Origin: Chitinophaga qingshengii
GTDB taxonomy: Bacteria; Bacteroidota; Bacteroidia; Chitinophagales; Chitinophagaceae
Reading direction: 5' to 3'
Assembly (NCBI RefSeq): GCF_014529935.1
Contig: NZ_JACVFC010000003.1
Coordinates: 186,001 to 250,000 of the forward strand
DNA: 64,000 nt
Shown: piece by piece, positions 37,627 through 47,139 of the stretch
Numbering within the stretch: position 1 is the first letter of the stretch
How the letters are laid out: the number at the start of each line of letters is the position of its first letter
The notes under the pieces: generated by a model
Database searches by the model: none
The model's input: the letters and a program-made list of their open reading frames with translations, nothing else
What the model was told of the DNA's origin: nothing
Translations under genes and position numbers: made by a program

Positions 37627-38529
37627 TTAGTTATTCGCGGGGAAATAGACATCTCCTTCCAGGTCTTCCCGGAGGGAAGGATGGATAGGTGTCCAGCCCA
37701 GCATATTTTGGGTGATAGCTGCCGAGGAGAGGTTGTTAAACTGGGCAAAATACGCAAACCAGGTAAAGTGCGCCGCTATATCATCAGGTTGCAACGAGAT
37801 AACCGGCAGGCCCAGTTTTTCACCAATGGCCGTTGCGATAATTTTAAAAGGAACGCCTTGTTCTGCTACCGCGTGATAGCGGGTGCCTCCAGGGGCATTC
37901 GCTTCCAGCGCCAGGCGGTACAGCCGTGCCGCATCCTCTTTGTGTACGGCCGGCCATACATTGGAGCCGTCTTTGATCATGGCTGAGCTGCCTCTTTCTT
38001 TGGCAATACCTGTCAGCAATGGAATAAAGCCGCCTTTGTCTCCCTCTCCGTGCGTGCAGGGGGGAAGCCGTACTACGGAAGCCCTGACACCTTTGGCGAC
38101 GATTTTATCGACCGCTCTTTCTGTGGCGCTACGGGGACTATGATCGTCCTGGAGACGGTCTTGTTCTGTTATGATGCTGTCTTTTGCAATAACGCCGGTC
38201 CCGGAGGTAACGATGAAGGGGCGATCCGTTCCCGCCAATGTTTCCCCGATAGCTTCAATGGCCTTTCCATCTACCGCGCACATCTCTTTAAAACGGGAGA
38301 AATCATGAATGAATCCCAGGTGGATAACCCCGTCGGCTGCTGTTGCGCCGGCCTGTAGACTGGGGATGTCGTTCAGGTCACCGCGATGTACTTCGGCTCC
38401 CAGGTCAATTAACTTTTGCGCGGCCGCTTCCGAGCGGGCCAGGCCTGTTACCTGATGCCCCGCTGATAACAATTCCTGTACTACGGCTGTCCCAACGAAT
38501 CCGGTGGCGCCTGTTACAAATACTCTCAT
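37627..38529 (-). CDS. NAD(P)-dependent SDR-family (NAD-epimerase-like) oxidoreductase
   Basis: 300 residues. The N-terminal VTGATGFVGTAVVQELL is the GxxGxxG dinucleotide site of extended/atypical SDRs. Other marks are GAEVHRGDLND, VIHLGFIHDF (the strand leading to the active site) and VVRLPPCTHGEGDKGG. The Tyr-x3-Lys pair is not in the classic form, as in many NmrA/NAD-epimerase-like proteins. Likely cytoplasmic. The substrate is unknown and the protein family is widespread as stand-alone genes with an AraC or TetR neighbour. The first 100 residues are fully consistent with the start at 38529. Confidence 0.85.
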   Translation of the reverse strand: MRVFVTGATGFVGTAVVQELLSAGHQVTGLARSEAAAQKLIDLGAEVHRGDLNDIPSLQAGATAADGVIHLGFIHDFSRFKEMCAVDGKAIEAIGETLAGTDRPFIVTSGTGVIAKDSIITEQDRLQDDHSPRSATERAVDKIVAKGVRASVVRLPPCTHGEGDKGGFIPLLTGIAKERGSSAMIKDGSNVWPAVHKEDAARLYRLALEANAPGGTRYHAVAEQGVPFKIIATAIGEKLGLPVISLQPDDIAAHFTWFAYFAQFNNLSSAAITQNMLGWTPIHPSLREDLEGDVYFPANN

Positions 38530-38779
38530 TTGTTTGATGATTTTGTATCACAAAGGTGGATACAAATCGCCTGGCGCAGGTAGCCGGAACGCTGGTTGTT
38601 GTAGCCAAAAAATAATGGGTTTATTTTACGAGAGACAAACATCTTAGCTAACCGCCAACGCCAGGAACCTGTGGACCATCACCCGGAACAATGAAGGGAT
38701 AGACCCGGGAATGGATGATTTATATGAATAATAATGTTTATGCATTCAGTATTTTAATATTCGCTTAACACTGCTTGTA

Positions 38780-38787
38780 TACTTTTG
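38780..38787 (+). promoter_or_regulatory. -7 element (TACTTTTG) before the second ECF sigma gene
   Basis: TACTTTTG matches TAnnTTTG exactly and lies 13 bases before the TTG start at 38801, so the leader would be very short. No TTG is present at the -33 position, which is common for promoters read by alternative sigma factors. The rest of the 271-bp region from 38530 shows nothing recognisable. Confidence 0.4.
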
Positions 38788-38800
38788 CGAAAAGAATATT

Positions 38801-39385
38801 TTGCACGCTACCTATTCCAATATTACGCAAGCATTAGTGCTCCGGCTGAAAAGTGGGGATGAGGATGCGTTTAAAACCATCTTTTCATTGTTGGGGGCCA
38901 AGGTATTAAATTACTGTAAGAAGCAAGTGCCCAGAAAGGAAGATGCGGAAGAACTGTTGCAGGATATCTTTTTTAAGATCTGGCAATTCCGTGCCAACAT
39001 TGACCCTGATTTAAATTTTGAAGTTTTTCTCTTTACGGTGGCACGAAACCATATCATCAACTTTGCCAGGAAACAAACTGCCTATACCCTGGTGCCCGAA
39101 GGCAGCCTGGATACCTATAATGATGTAGAGGCTGTCGCATACCAGGGGATGACCTACCAGGAGGTATTCCGGCAATACTGCCGTGTGTTGGACAAACTGG
39201 CGCCTAAAAGAAAAGAGGTGTTTCAGATGAGCAGGGAACAAGGCCTCTCCAATAAAGAAATAGCGGAAAAATTAGGCATTTCCATTCGTACAGTTGAAAC
39301 GCATGTATCACATGTACTGACCATTATGCGCAATGAGTTAAAAGATACTTTATATATAGTCATGATCTTATTGCTGACTCCTTAA
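38801..39385 (+). CDS. ECF RNA polymerase sigma factor of the second SusC/SusD locus
   Basis: 194 residues from a TTG start (MHATYSNITQAL). Region 2 (AFKTIFSLLGAKVLNYC, then AEELLQDIFFKIWQFRANI) and region 4 (VFQMSREQGLSNKEIAEKL, then TVETHVSHVLTIMRNELK) identify a group IV sigma factor. The C-terminus is hydrophobic (LYIVMILLLTP), as is usual in these loci. The FecR gene starts 108 bp later. It should direct transcription of the downstream transporter operon after release from the anti-sigma factor. Confidence 0.92.
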   Translation: MHATYSNITQALVLRLKSGDEDAFKTIFSLLGAKVLNYCKKQVPRKEDAEELLQDIFFKIWQFRANIDPDLNFEVFLFTVARNHIINFARKQTAYTLVPEGSLDTYNDVEAVAYQGMTYQEVFRQYCRVLDKLAPKRKEVFQMSREQGLSNKEIAEKLGISIRTVETHVSHVLTIMRNELKDTLYIVMILLLTP

Positions 39386-39493
39386 TTTTCCTGCCTCAGT
39401 TGTTCATATTAAGTTAACACAGTCGCCTTACGTGTGCGGAATATTATCTGTGTATATAATAGCAGAACAGCATTCAGCTGGCCTGCAGAAACT

Positions 39494-40471
39494 ATGGACG
39501 AACACGCAATAAAAATCCTTTTCAGTAAAGTATTGCAACAAACTGCCTCGGAAGAGGAGAAAAGAAAACTGGCGCTTTATCTGCGTGATCATGATATAGC
39601 CAACACCGCGGAAGAACTGTTGCCCTTTGAAGAATGGGAGGCGGCGATGGGTGGTCCGTTGCCGAAAGCATTACGTACTGGCATACCTGCAAGAATATTA
39701 CCTGTTAGAAAATTTTACCGGAAAAGCTTATGGTACGCCGCGGCAGTGGCAGTACTGCTGGTTACAGGCCTGCTGATGCTCCGGGTGTACCGGTTAGATA
39801 AAGCCGGTAGGATGTTATACACGACCAGTCGAACTACCGGTAAGCAAATACGTCTGCCGGATGGATCAACCGTCTATCTGAATGCTGATAGCCGTGTCCA
39901 ATTCTCGGAAGATGCCCATGAACGCAGTGTGGTACTTCATGGTGAGGCTTTCTTCGACATTGTGCAGCAGGCTTCCAAACCATTTGTGGTAAAGTCAGGC
40001 AATGTGCAAACGACGGTGTTAGGCACCTCTTTTAATATTAAAGCCTATCCTGATGAAAACAGTATATCTGTTGCCGTTAAAACCGGTAAAGTAAGTGTGT
40101 CGGCGCGTTACCCGGTGCTTAAAAAAGATAGTACCATCTTCCTGGAAGCAGGGCAACAGGCAGTATATGGCAATAGAGATCATCTTTTTGCACTGTCGCC
40201 GGTAGATACGGCCGCCATCTGTGGCTGGCAGGAAAACCGGTTTGTTTTCGAGGATGCCTGCCTGGGCGACATTTGTAAAACACTGGGTCGTCAATATGGG
40301 GTACAGTTCCAGCTGAAAGACCCGGCGTTGTCCCGCTGCATCTATTCTACCACATTCAATCAACTCACACTTGCGGAAGCGTTGGAAAAACTAACGCTGC
40401 TGGGTGATCTGCAGTTTGAACTGCAGGGTAAAACCGTCATTGTGAAAGGAGAACCATGTCATCCCTTATAA
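39494..40471 (+). CDS. FecR-family anti-sigma factor (second locus)
   Basis: 325 residues from the ATG at 39494 (MDEHAIKILFSKVLQQTASE). The frame extends upstream to a GTG at 39434, but that segment is not FecR-like. One membrane segment (WYAAAVAVLLVTGLLMLRVY, about 85-105) separates a cytoplasmic anti-sigma part from the periplasmic FecR domain (KQIRLPDGSTVYLNADSRV, GEAFFDIV, VLGTSFNIKAYPD). The C-terminal segment (LAEALEKLTLLGDLQFELQ) resembles a secretin/STN-like interaction domain. It should couple the STN domain of the following SusC protein to the preceding sigma factor. Confidence 0.92.
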   Translation: MDEHAIKILFSKVLQQTASEEEKRKLALYLRDHDIANTAEELLPFEEWEAAMGGPLPKALRTGIPARILPVRKFYRKSLWYAAAVAVLLVTGLLMLRVYRLDKAGRMLYTTSRTTGKQIRLPDGSTVYLNADSRVQFSEDAHERSVVLHGEAFFDIVQQASKPFVVKSGNVQTTVLGTSFNIKAYPDENSISVAVKTGKVSVSARYPVLKKDSTIFLEAGQQAVYGNRDHLFALSPVDTAAICGWQENRFVFEDACLGDICKTLGRQYGVQFQLKDPALSRCIYSTTFNQLTLAEALEKLTLLGDLQFELQGKTVIVKGEPCHPL

Positions 40472-40477
40472 AAAAAA

Positions 40478-40501
40478 ACCATCCCGCGCCAACGGGATGG
40501 T
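40478..40501 (+). terminator. Hairpin between fecR and susC of the second locus
   Basis: ACCATCCCG (40478-40486) pairs perfectly with CGGGATGGT (40493-40501) around a six-base loop, directly after a run of A. It lies between the FecR stop (40471) and the SusC start (40550). The layout matches the hairpin at 28103 in the glucan locus. Confidence 0.55.
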
Positions 40502-40549
40502 ATCAGTGCCATCAATAATAATTAATGACTCTAAAAGCAACACAAATCT

Positions 40550-43500
40550 ATGAAATCAGGTACATGTAACAATGTATTTCATGCAAAGCGCCTCGTTTTT
40601 TTACTGGTAGGGTTATGCTGCCTGTTAACGATACGGCAGGCGGTTGCCCAGGATGTAAAGACAGCCAGGGTTACATTGCAGAACAACAACAGGCCGTTAA
40701 AGGAAATCTTCCGGGAAATAGAACGGCAGACAGGCTTGACGATTGAATTTAAACATGATGTACTGGACCCTGAACGTCGGGTAAGTATCACTGCCAACCG
40801 GGAGCTGGCAGACCATGTATTGGATCTGCTGCTGAAAGGAACAAATGCGACTTTTATACAGCAGCAAAAAAGTATTCTCATTATCCGGGCGAAAGAAACA
40901 TCACCAGTCTCCAGGCAGATCAGCGGTATGGTCACCACAGAAGAAGGTGAACCACTCCCGGGTGCAAACGTAATGGTGAAGGGGGATACCAGGGGGGTAC
41001 AAACAAACGGGCGAGGAGAATACAACATCACGGCAGATGCTGAAAAGGCTGTGCTTTTAATTTCCCATACCGGTTTTGAAACAAGACAGGTGCCTGTTCA
41101 AAACAGGGCTGTAGTCAATATCCGGATGACGGCTTCCAACAGTAGCCTGAATGAGGTGGTGGTCACGGCACTCAATATGAAAAGGAATGCCAAAAGCCTG
41201 GGCTACTCCGTAGCTACGCTCGATGGCAGTAAAGTAAACACCGTACAAACACCTAACCTGATCAGCGCGCTCTCCGGAAAAATTGCGGGGGTGGATATAG
41301 GAAATATTGCTAACGGTGTAGCAGGCACGAAAAGAGTCATCATCCGCGGCGCTTCTTCACTGACCGGCAACACGCAACCATTGTGGGTGATAGATGGTAT
41401 TCCCATTAACTCTACCACGCTGGGAGGCCTGGACGCCTATGGTGGGGTGGACTATGGCGACGGCCTTACAGGCATTAATCCCGATGATATCGAAAGTATC
41501 AGCGTACTGAAAGGTAATGCTGCAGCGGCGCTATACGGGTCATTAGCTTCCAACGGCGTGATATTGGTAACGACTAAGACGGGAAAGTCGGCCAAAGGTA
41601 AAATGAATGTTGAAGTAAGCTCGTCCCTGCTGGTAGATAAGCTGATCAACACCACCGACTTCCAGTATGTATATGGACAAAGCGGTACGGGCGATATGCC
41701 GCCTGCTACGCCTGCAGAGGCTTTTAGCTCTTCCAGCTGGGGCGCAAAGTTCGACGGCAGCCCATCCATGCAATTTGATGGAGTAGTACGGCCCTTTAGG
41801 CCGGTGAAAAATAACTACGAAAAGTTTTTTAATACCGGTAGTACCATCACCAATACAGTAGCATTATCCGGCAATACCAACCAGCATAATTATCGTATTT
41901 CGATATCCGATCTACGCAATAAAGACATTGTGCCCAACGCGAAGTTTAGTCGTACCAGCGTTAATAGCAAACTCTCCTCTACATTTGGTAAACTCAGCAC
42001 AGACCTGGTATTGAATTATATCCAGGAAAAGGCAAACAACAGACCTTTTATCGGAGGAAATAACTCCAACCTGTTTTATTCACTGGCTTATATGCCTGGC
42101 AGCATCGATGTGGAAACCCTTAAACCCGGATACAATCCGGACGGCTCCGAATTCAGTTATGCCAGTGGTATCTCCAATCCTTACTATGTAGTCAATAAAA
42201 CAAAGGAAGCAGATACCAAGAACAGGTTGATTGGCGCTGTTAACCTCAAATATGCTTTCACCAACTGGCTGTACGCCAGGGGTAGGATTACCCGCGATTA
42301 CTACGCCAGCGCACGCAACAGGTATATCCCGGAAGGTAATATGTATACGAGCTTCCCACTGGGACAGCTGGAAGAACGCACCATAGAAAGTGCTGTTAAT
42401 AACTATGAGATCATCATAGGGGTAGAACCATTGAGTGCCGGTAAATTCAGTGTGAATGGTTTTGCAGGCGCCAATACACTGGAACGTTTACGCAGTGAGG
42501 TGAGCACCTCCGGTAACAGTTTTGTTGTGCCGGGCGTGTATACCTTCAATAACCTGGCCACCAAACAGCCGTCTACCAGTAAAACCAGCCAGAAGACCAA
42601 TTCACTGTTTGGTAGCGTGGAACTGTCGTGGAATAAATACCTGTACCTGACGCTGACTGGTAGAAACGACTGGTTTTCGACCCTGCCGCTTCATAACAAC
42701 AATCTGTTTTATCCTTCTGCGTCGTTGTCATTTGTTTTCTCGGATGCCTTCAAATTGCCTGCGCTGGTGTCGTTCGGTAAATTCAGGGCTTCGACCGCAC
42801 AAGTGAGCGGGGATACCGGTCCGGGACAGCTGGACCTTAGCTATTCTCTCACACAGACAGCGTACGGGTCCAGCAACCTGCAGTATATCGGTACCACCAA
42901 CGTACCTAATAAAAACCTGAAACCGCTGTTGTCGTCTGATTATGAACTGGGACTTGAAATGGATTTTCTACAGGGGCGTATTGGCTTTGACCTGGCCTAT
43001 TATAACCGCACTACCCGTGATGATATTGTAAAAACAGCGGTCTCCCGTAGTACCGGCTATCGTACGGCGCTGTTGAACGTAGGCCGCCTGCAAAACAATG
43101 GTGTGGAGTTATTGGTGAAAGCTACACCGGTAAAGGGCAAGGAGTTTAACTGGAATATGACAGCCACTTTTTCCAAAAACAATAGCAGGGTAATAGCGCT
43201 GGGAGACGGCGTAGAAGGCGCGCCTGTATTACTGGCGAGCGCCAAAAGCGGGGAGGTAATCATACAACTGGAAGAGGGACAACGCTATGGCGGGATCTAT
43301 GGCTACAAATACCTGCGTAATGAAAAAGGTGAAAAAGTATATGATGAGAAAGGTTATCCGCTGTATACCTCCAAAAATGATTTCCTTGCCAATGGCGTAT
43401 ACGATCAGCTATATGGCTTCAGTAATACTTTTTCTTATCGGAATTTTTCGCTGTATTGCCTGTTGGATGCCAAGTTTGGCGCTTCCATCTATTCCGAGAC

Positions 43501-43951
43501 CAACGCCATTTCTGTGGGTAATGGCAGGCACAAAATGACGCTGACGGGGCGTGAAGAAGGACTGACCGGCGAAGGGGTGAACAAGGAGGGAAAAGCGAAT
43601 ACCGTATTGGTGCCCGGTAGCAAAACACCCAATCCGCCGGCGGGTAGTGGTAACATCAGTGGTTACTACCAGCAATTGTCACATATCGCGGAGGAGTTTA
43701 TCTATGATGCCAGTTTTGTGAAGCTGAGAGAGGTATCACTGGCTTATCGTTTTCCACAATCACTGCTGGGTAGAATTGGTGTGAACAGCGCCACGTTTTC
43801 GCTGGTAGCCAGAAACCTGTTCACGCTTTATAAGAGAACGGAGAATGTGGACCCTGAAAGCAGCGTGGCGAGCGGAAATGCGCAAGGTATTGAAAGGCTG
43901 GTGTATCCCGTTACCCGGAACTATGGCGTAACCCTGAAGCTGGTACTTTGA
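40550..43951 (+). CDS. susC: SusC/RagA-type TonB-dependent transporter with STN domain (second locus)
   Basis: 1133 residues. A signal peptide (FLLVGLCCLLTIRQAVAQ) is followed by an STN domain (NNNRPLKEIFREIERQTG, about 42-112). Next come a CarboxypepD-regulatory-like domain (GMVTTEEGEPLPGANVMVKG), a plug (LSGKIAGVDIGNIANGVAG, then PLWVIDGIPI) and the barrel, ending GVTLKLVL. The STN domain fits signalling to the preceding FecR. It is divergent from the SusC at 28198, for example in the plug. The accompanying genes are phosphatases rather than glycosidases, so the cargo may be a phosphorylated or phosphate-released compound. Confidence 0.92.
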   Translation: MKSGTCNNVFHAKRLVFLLVGLCCLLTIRQAVAQDVKTARVTLQNNNRPLKEIFREIERQTGLTIEFKHDVLDPERRVSITANRELADHVLDLLLKGTNATFIQQQKSILIIRAKETSPVSRQISGMVTTEEGEPLPGANVMVKGDTRGVQTNGRGEYNITADAEKAVLLISHTGFETRQVPVQNRAVVNIRMTASNSSLNEVVVTALNMKRNAKSLGYSVATLDGSKVNTVQTPNLISALSGKIAGVDIGNIANGVAGTKRVIIRGASSLTGNTQPLWVIDGIPINSTTLGGLDAYGGVDYGDGLTGINPDDIESISVLKGNAAAALYGSLASNGVILVTTKTGKSAKGKMNVEVSSSLLVDKLINTTDFQYVYGQSGTGDMPPATPAEAFSSSSWGAKFDGSPSMQFDGVVRPFRPVKNNYEKFFNTGSTITNTVALSGNTNQHNYRISISDLRNKDIVPNAKFSRTSVNSKLSSTFGKLSTDLVLNYIQEKANNRPFIGGNNSNLFYSLAYMPGSIDVETLKPGYNPDGSEFSYASGISNPYYVVNKTKEADTKNRLIGAVNLKYAFTNWLYARGRITRDYYASARNRYIPEGNMYTSFPLGQLEERTIESAVNNYEIIIGVEPLSAGKFSVNGFAGANTLERLRSEVSTSGNSFVVPGVYTFNNLATKQPSTSKTSQKTNSLFGSVELSWNKYLYLTLTGRNDWFSTLPLHNNNLFYPSASLSFVFSDAFKLPALVSFGKFRASTAQVSGDTGPGQLDLSYSLTQTAYGSSNLQYIGTTNVPNKNLKPLLSSDYELGLEMDFLQGRIGFDLAYYNRTTRDDIVKTAVSRSTGYRTALLNVGRLQNNGVELLVKATPVKGKEFNWNMTATFSKNNSRVIALGDGVEGAPVLLASAKSGEVIIQLEEGQRYGGIYGYKYLRNEKGEKVYDEKGYPLYTSKNDFLANGVYDQLYGFSNTFSYRNFSLYCLLDAKFGASIYSETNAISVGNGRHKMTLTGREEGLTGEGVNKEGKANTVLVPGSKTPNPPAGSGNISGYYQQLSHIAEEFIYDASFVKLREVSLAYRFPQSLLGRIGVNSATFSLVARNLFTLYKRTENVDPESSVASGNAQGIERLVYPVTRNYGVTLKLVL

Positions 43952-43989
43952 TCAATTTTACAAACATATATCTAATAAAATATTCCGGC

Positions 43990-45534
43990 ATGAGAAATAT
44001 GAGGAAATATGGTGCATACCTGCTACTGATAATAATAACAGGTATGTTTACCGCTTGTGATAAAAATTTTGAGGACATCAACAAAAGCGTAGATTTTGTT
44101 TCTGATCCTACGCCCGACTTTATGCTTCCGGCTATTGAACTTTATATGCTGGACAACACCTATTATACGCAGGGCGATTTTGTAGGCGCTTTCGTGATGC
44201 ATGTCACCAACAGGAAAGCCTATTCATCACTGACGATGCCGGGAGGTTACCAGGGATACCATTTTGAATGGGCATATGAAAACCCGTTCAAAAATGTAGT
44301 GGACCTGATAGCTCGTTGCGGAAAAGACACGGCCTATGCCAACTACCGGCATATTGGCCGTATCATTAAAGCCTATGTGGCTCACCAGTTGACGGACCTG
44401 TATGGAGATGTGCCCTACTTTGAAGCAGGTAAGGGCTACATGGACCGCCTCTTTACACCCCGTTATGATGCACAACAGCAGATTTACGAAGATATGTTCC
44501 GCGAGCTGGAAGACGCTTCCAGGGCACTGGACAGTGCCAGGAAAGTGCCCACCGCTGCTGATATCGTGTATAAGGGGGATCTCTCTAAATGGAGACGTTT
44601 TGCGAATAGCCTGATGCTGAGGCTGGGATTACGTATCATGAAGGCAGATCCTGTCAACGGGAAAAAATGGATAGAGAAAGCAGTTGCCGGTGGTTTACTG
44701 CGGAATAATGACGATAATTTTGTGGTGAAATATCTGCCAAATGCGTCTACCGGTGGAACAACCAACCCAACGGCGAATGGGCAGGCGCATATATTTATCC
44801 GCTATCCGGATAACTACCGCCTTACTTCCCCCTTCGTTAACTTCCTGAAGGATCGTAAAGATCCGCGCATAGCAGCGTATTGTATGTTACCGGCTTCCAG
44901 GACAACCTACGCTGCTGGCGATAAATCACCAGCCAAACAAAAAGGTTGGCCGCCATATGGTGACAGATCGGAAGATCCTCCCTATCTGGGCATTCCGTCC
45001 GCTGACCGCCTGAAGTATTCCGTGTCCAATATTTCCACTTTCGGCAGATATGACGCACCTTTTATTCATCTGAGCTATGCACAGGTGCAGCTGCAGCTGG
45101 CAGAATGTGCCGTCAGGGGTATTGTACCAGGCGATGCTAAATCCTGCTATGAAAAAGGTGTAAGGGCGGCGATGGACCAGCTGAAAATCTACGGCGCTGA
45201 AGCGGTGATTACTACCGCACAGGCAGATGCCTACCTGCTCGAAAATCCATACAACCCTGCGTCAATGGAGGAGGCGCTGGAAATGATCAATACCCAATAC
45301 TGGATAGAAACACACTACAACTGGTATGAAACATTCGCCAATATGCGCAGAAGCGGGTATCCGAAACTGTATGAGAAACTGGACCTGACGATCCCGGCGA
45401 ATAGCGGTGCTATACTGCCACGCAGACTGACTTACCAGGCAGATGAGATTGCCATTAACCCGCATGTGCAGGAAGCTATTAAAAGACAAGGTCCGGATGT
45501 GACCAGCACCCGCGTATGGTGGGACAAACCCTGA
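43990..45534 (+). CDS. SusD-like lipoprotein (SusD_2-like subgroup)
   Basis: 514 residues from the ATG at 43990; the frame is open from 43948, which overlaps the susC stop by four bases. The signal peptide ends FTACDKNFEDINKS, with the lipidated Cys followed by the CDKNFxxIN start typical of the SusD/RagB_2 group. TPR-like helices include IGRIIKAYVAHQLTDLYGDV and LRLGLRIMKADPVNGKKW. It closes over the SusC barrel and binds substrate at the surface. The SusD_2 subgroup often sits with peptide or phosphate-type loci rather than classic glycan loci, which agrees with the enzymes downstream. Confidence 0.88.
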   Translation: MRNMRKYGAYLLLIIITGMFTACDKNFEDINKSVDFVSDPTPDFMLPAIELYMLDNTYYTQGDFVGAFVMHVTNRKAYSSLTMPGGYQGYHFEWAYENPFKNVVDLIARCGKDTAYANYRHIGRIIKAYVAHQLTDLYGDVPYFEAGKGYMDRLFTPRYDAQQQIYEDMFRELEDASRALDSARKVPTAADIVYKGDLSKWRRFANSLMLRLGLRIMKADPVNGKKWIEKAVAGGLLRNNDDNFVVKYLPNASTGGTTNPTANGQAHIFIRYPDNYRLTSPFVNFLKDRKDPRIAAYCMLPASRTTYAAGDKSPAKQKGWPPYGDRSEDPPYLGIPSADRLKYSVSNISTFGRYDAPFIHLSYAQVQLQLAECAVRGIVPGDAKSCYEKGVRAAMDQLKIYGAEAVITTAQADAYLLENPYNPASMEEALEMINTQYWIETHYNWYETFANMRRSGYPKLYEKLDLTIPANSGAILPRRLTYQADEIAINPHVQEAIKRQGPDVTSTRVWWDKP

Positions 45535-45558
45535 TTGTAATAACTGATCTATATAGAC

Positions 45559-47136
45559 ATGAAAAAAAGTATTTTTTATTTGATGATGATGTTGGGCATG
45601 CCTGCGCTGTTACTGGCGCAGAGCAAGCCCGGGAAGACAAAGCCCCGGAAATATGGCTTCCGGCCGGAGTTGATACGGGGGCCTTATCTGCAAACAGCTA
45701 CCCCCAACAGTATGACAGTACGCTGGCGTACCGACGAACCGGATATCAGTTTTGTTCATTATGGTACCTCGCCCGATAACACCATAGCTGTGGCTGGGGA
45801 CAGCTCACTTACCCGGGAACATATTGTAACACTGACCGGTTTGTTGCCGCAAACCAAATACCATTACCTGCTGGTGGGCGCCAAGGATACCTTGCAGGGC
45901 GATGAACAGAATTGTTTTACCACATTGCCGCCTGTAGGAAAAGAAGAAAAATATCGTATAGGCGTGTTCGGTGACTGCGGTAATAATTCCACCAATCAGC
46001 GAAATACACGCGACCAGTTTGAAAAATATCTTGGCAATGATTTGCTGAATGCCTGGATTTTGCTGGGCGATAATGCCTATTCTTTTGGCAAGGACACCGA
46101 ATTTCAAACCAACTTTTTTAATATTTATAAAAATAACCTGCTAAAAAAATCACCACTGTTTCCTGCGCCGGGCAATCATGATTATCATGATGAACCTTAT
46201 TCTGCTGACTATGCGCAACAGTCCAAAGAGGTGGCCTATTACCAGATTTTTTCGATGCCCACCAAAGGGGAGGCCGGAGGCGTGCCTTCTAATACTCCCG
46301 CTTTTTATTCCTTTGATATTGGCAATATCCACTTCCTGTCATTGGATTCTCATGGTACAGAAGATAATGCTTCCAGGCTATACGATACGCTGGGCCGCCA
46401 GGTACGCTGGATTAAAGAAGATCTTGCTGCCAATAAAAACAAAGGCTGGGTGATTGCTTACTGGCATCACCCGCCTTATAGCATGGGCTCCCATAATTCT
46501 GATACAGAAGAACAACTGGTAAAAATACGGGAGAACTTCATCCGGGTGCTGGAACGGAATGGGGTAGATCTTATTCTCTGTGGCCATAGTCACTCCTATG
46601 AGCGCTCGAAGCTGATGCAGGGACACTATGGGCCGGAGCAAAGTTTTAATGCAGCGCAACATTATCTGAGCACTTCTTCTGCCTTGTATGATGGCAGTAC
46701 CAATTCCTGTCCATATATCAAACAAAGCGACAACAAAGGCACCGTTTATGTAGTCAGCGGTTCCGCAGGACAGCTAGGTGGGCAACAGGCCACTTTCCCG
46801 CATGATGCCCTGCCATTTTCCGATGTAACCCATGGAGGCGCTTCTATCCTGGAAGTAGAAGCCAACCGGCTGGATCTGAAATGGATCTGCGCTGATGGCG
46901 TCATCAGAGATCATTTCACCATGATGAAAGGAGTAAACAAAAAGACGGTCATCAACCTGAAAAAAGGGGAAACGGCAGTACTGAAAGCTTCCTATGTAGG
47001 GAAATATACCTGGAAGAATATAGACAGTACTTCCAGGAGCGTTTCGGTTACCCCGCCTGCCGGTAAATCGGTATATGTGGTCCGCGATCCGGAAAATTGT
47101 TTGCAGGACGAATTTATTGTGAATGTATCCAAATAA
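45559..47136 (+). CDS. Secreted purple-acid-phosphatase-like metallophosphoesterase
   Basis: 525 residues with a signal peptide (MMLGMPALLLAQ). A purple acid phosphatase N-terminal FN3-like domain (GPYLQTATPNSMTVRW) is followed by the calcineurin-like domain. The metal ligands are in order: GVFGDCGN, LLGDNAYS, PAPGNHDYHD, WHHPPYS and CGHSHSYERS. The Tyr of GDNAY is the purple-colour ligand position. A C-terminal Ig-like tail (about 460-525) has no obvious T9SS domain. It should hydrolyse phosphate monoesters in the periplasm or at the surface. It follows the SusD gene by 24 bp, and a paralogue follows by three bases. Confidence 0.9.
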   Translation: MKKSIFYLMMMLGMPALLLAQSKPGKTKPRKYGFRPELIRGPYLQTATPNSMTVRWRTDEPDISFVHYGTSPDNTIAVAGDSSLTREHIVTLTGLLPQTKYHYLLVGAKDTLQGDEQNCFTTLPPVGKEEKYRIGVFGDCGNNSTNQRNTRDQFEKYLGNDLLNAWILLGDNAYSFGKDTEFQTNFFNIYKNNLLKKSPLFPAPGNHDYHDEPYSADYAQQSKEVAYYQIFSMPTKGEAGGVPSNTPAFYSFDIGNIHFLSLDSHGTEDNASRLYDTLGRQVRWIKEDLAANKNKGWVIAYWHHPPYSMGSHNSDTEEQLVKIRENFIRVLERNGVDLILCGHSHSYERSKLMQGHYGPEQSFNAAQHYLSTSSALYDGSTNSCPYIKQSDNKGTVYVVSGSAGQLGGQQATFPHDALPFSDVTHGGASILEVEANRLDLKWICADGVIRDHFTMMKGVNKKTVINLKKGETAVLKASYVGKYTWKNIDSTSRSVSVTPPAGKSVYVVRDPENCLQDEFIVNVSK

Positions 47137-47139
47137 GAC

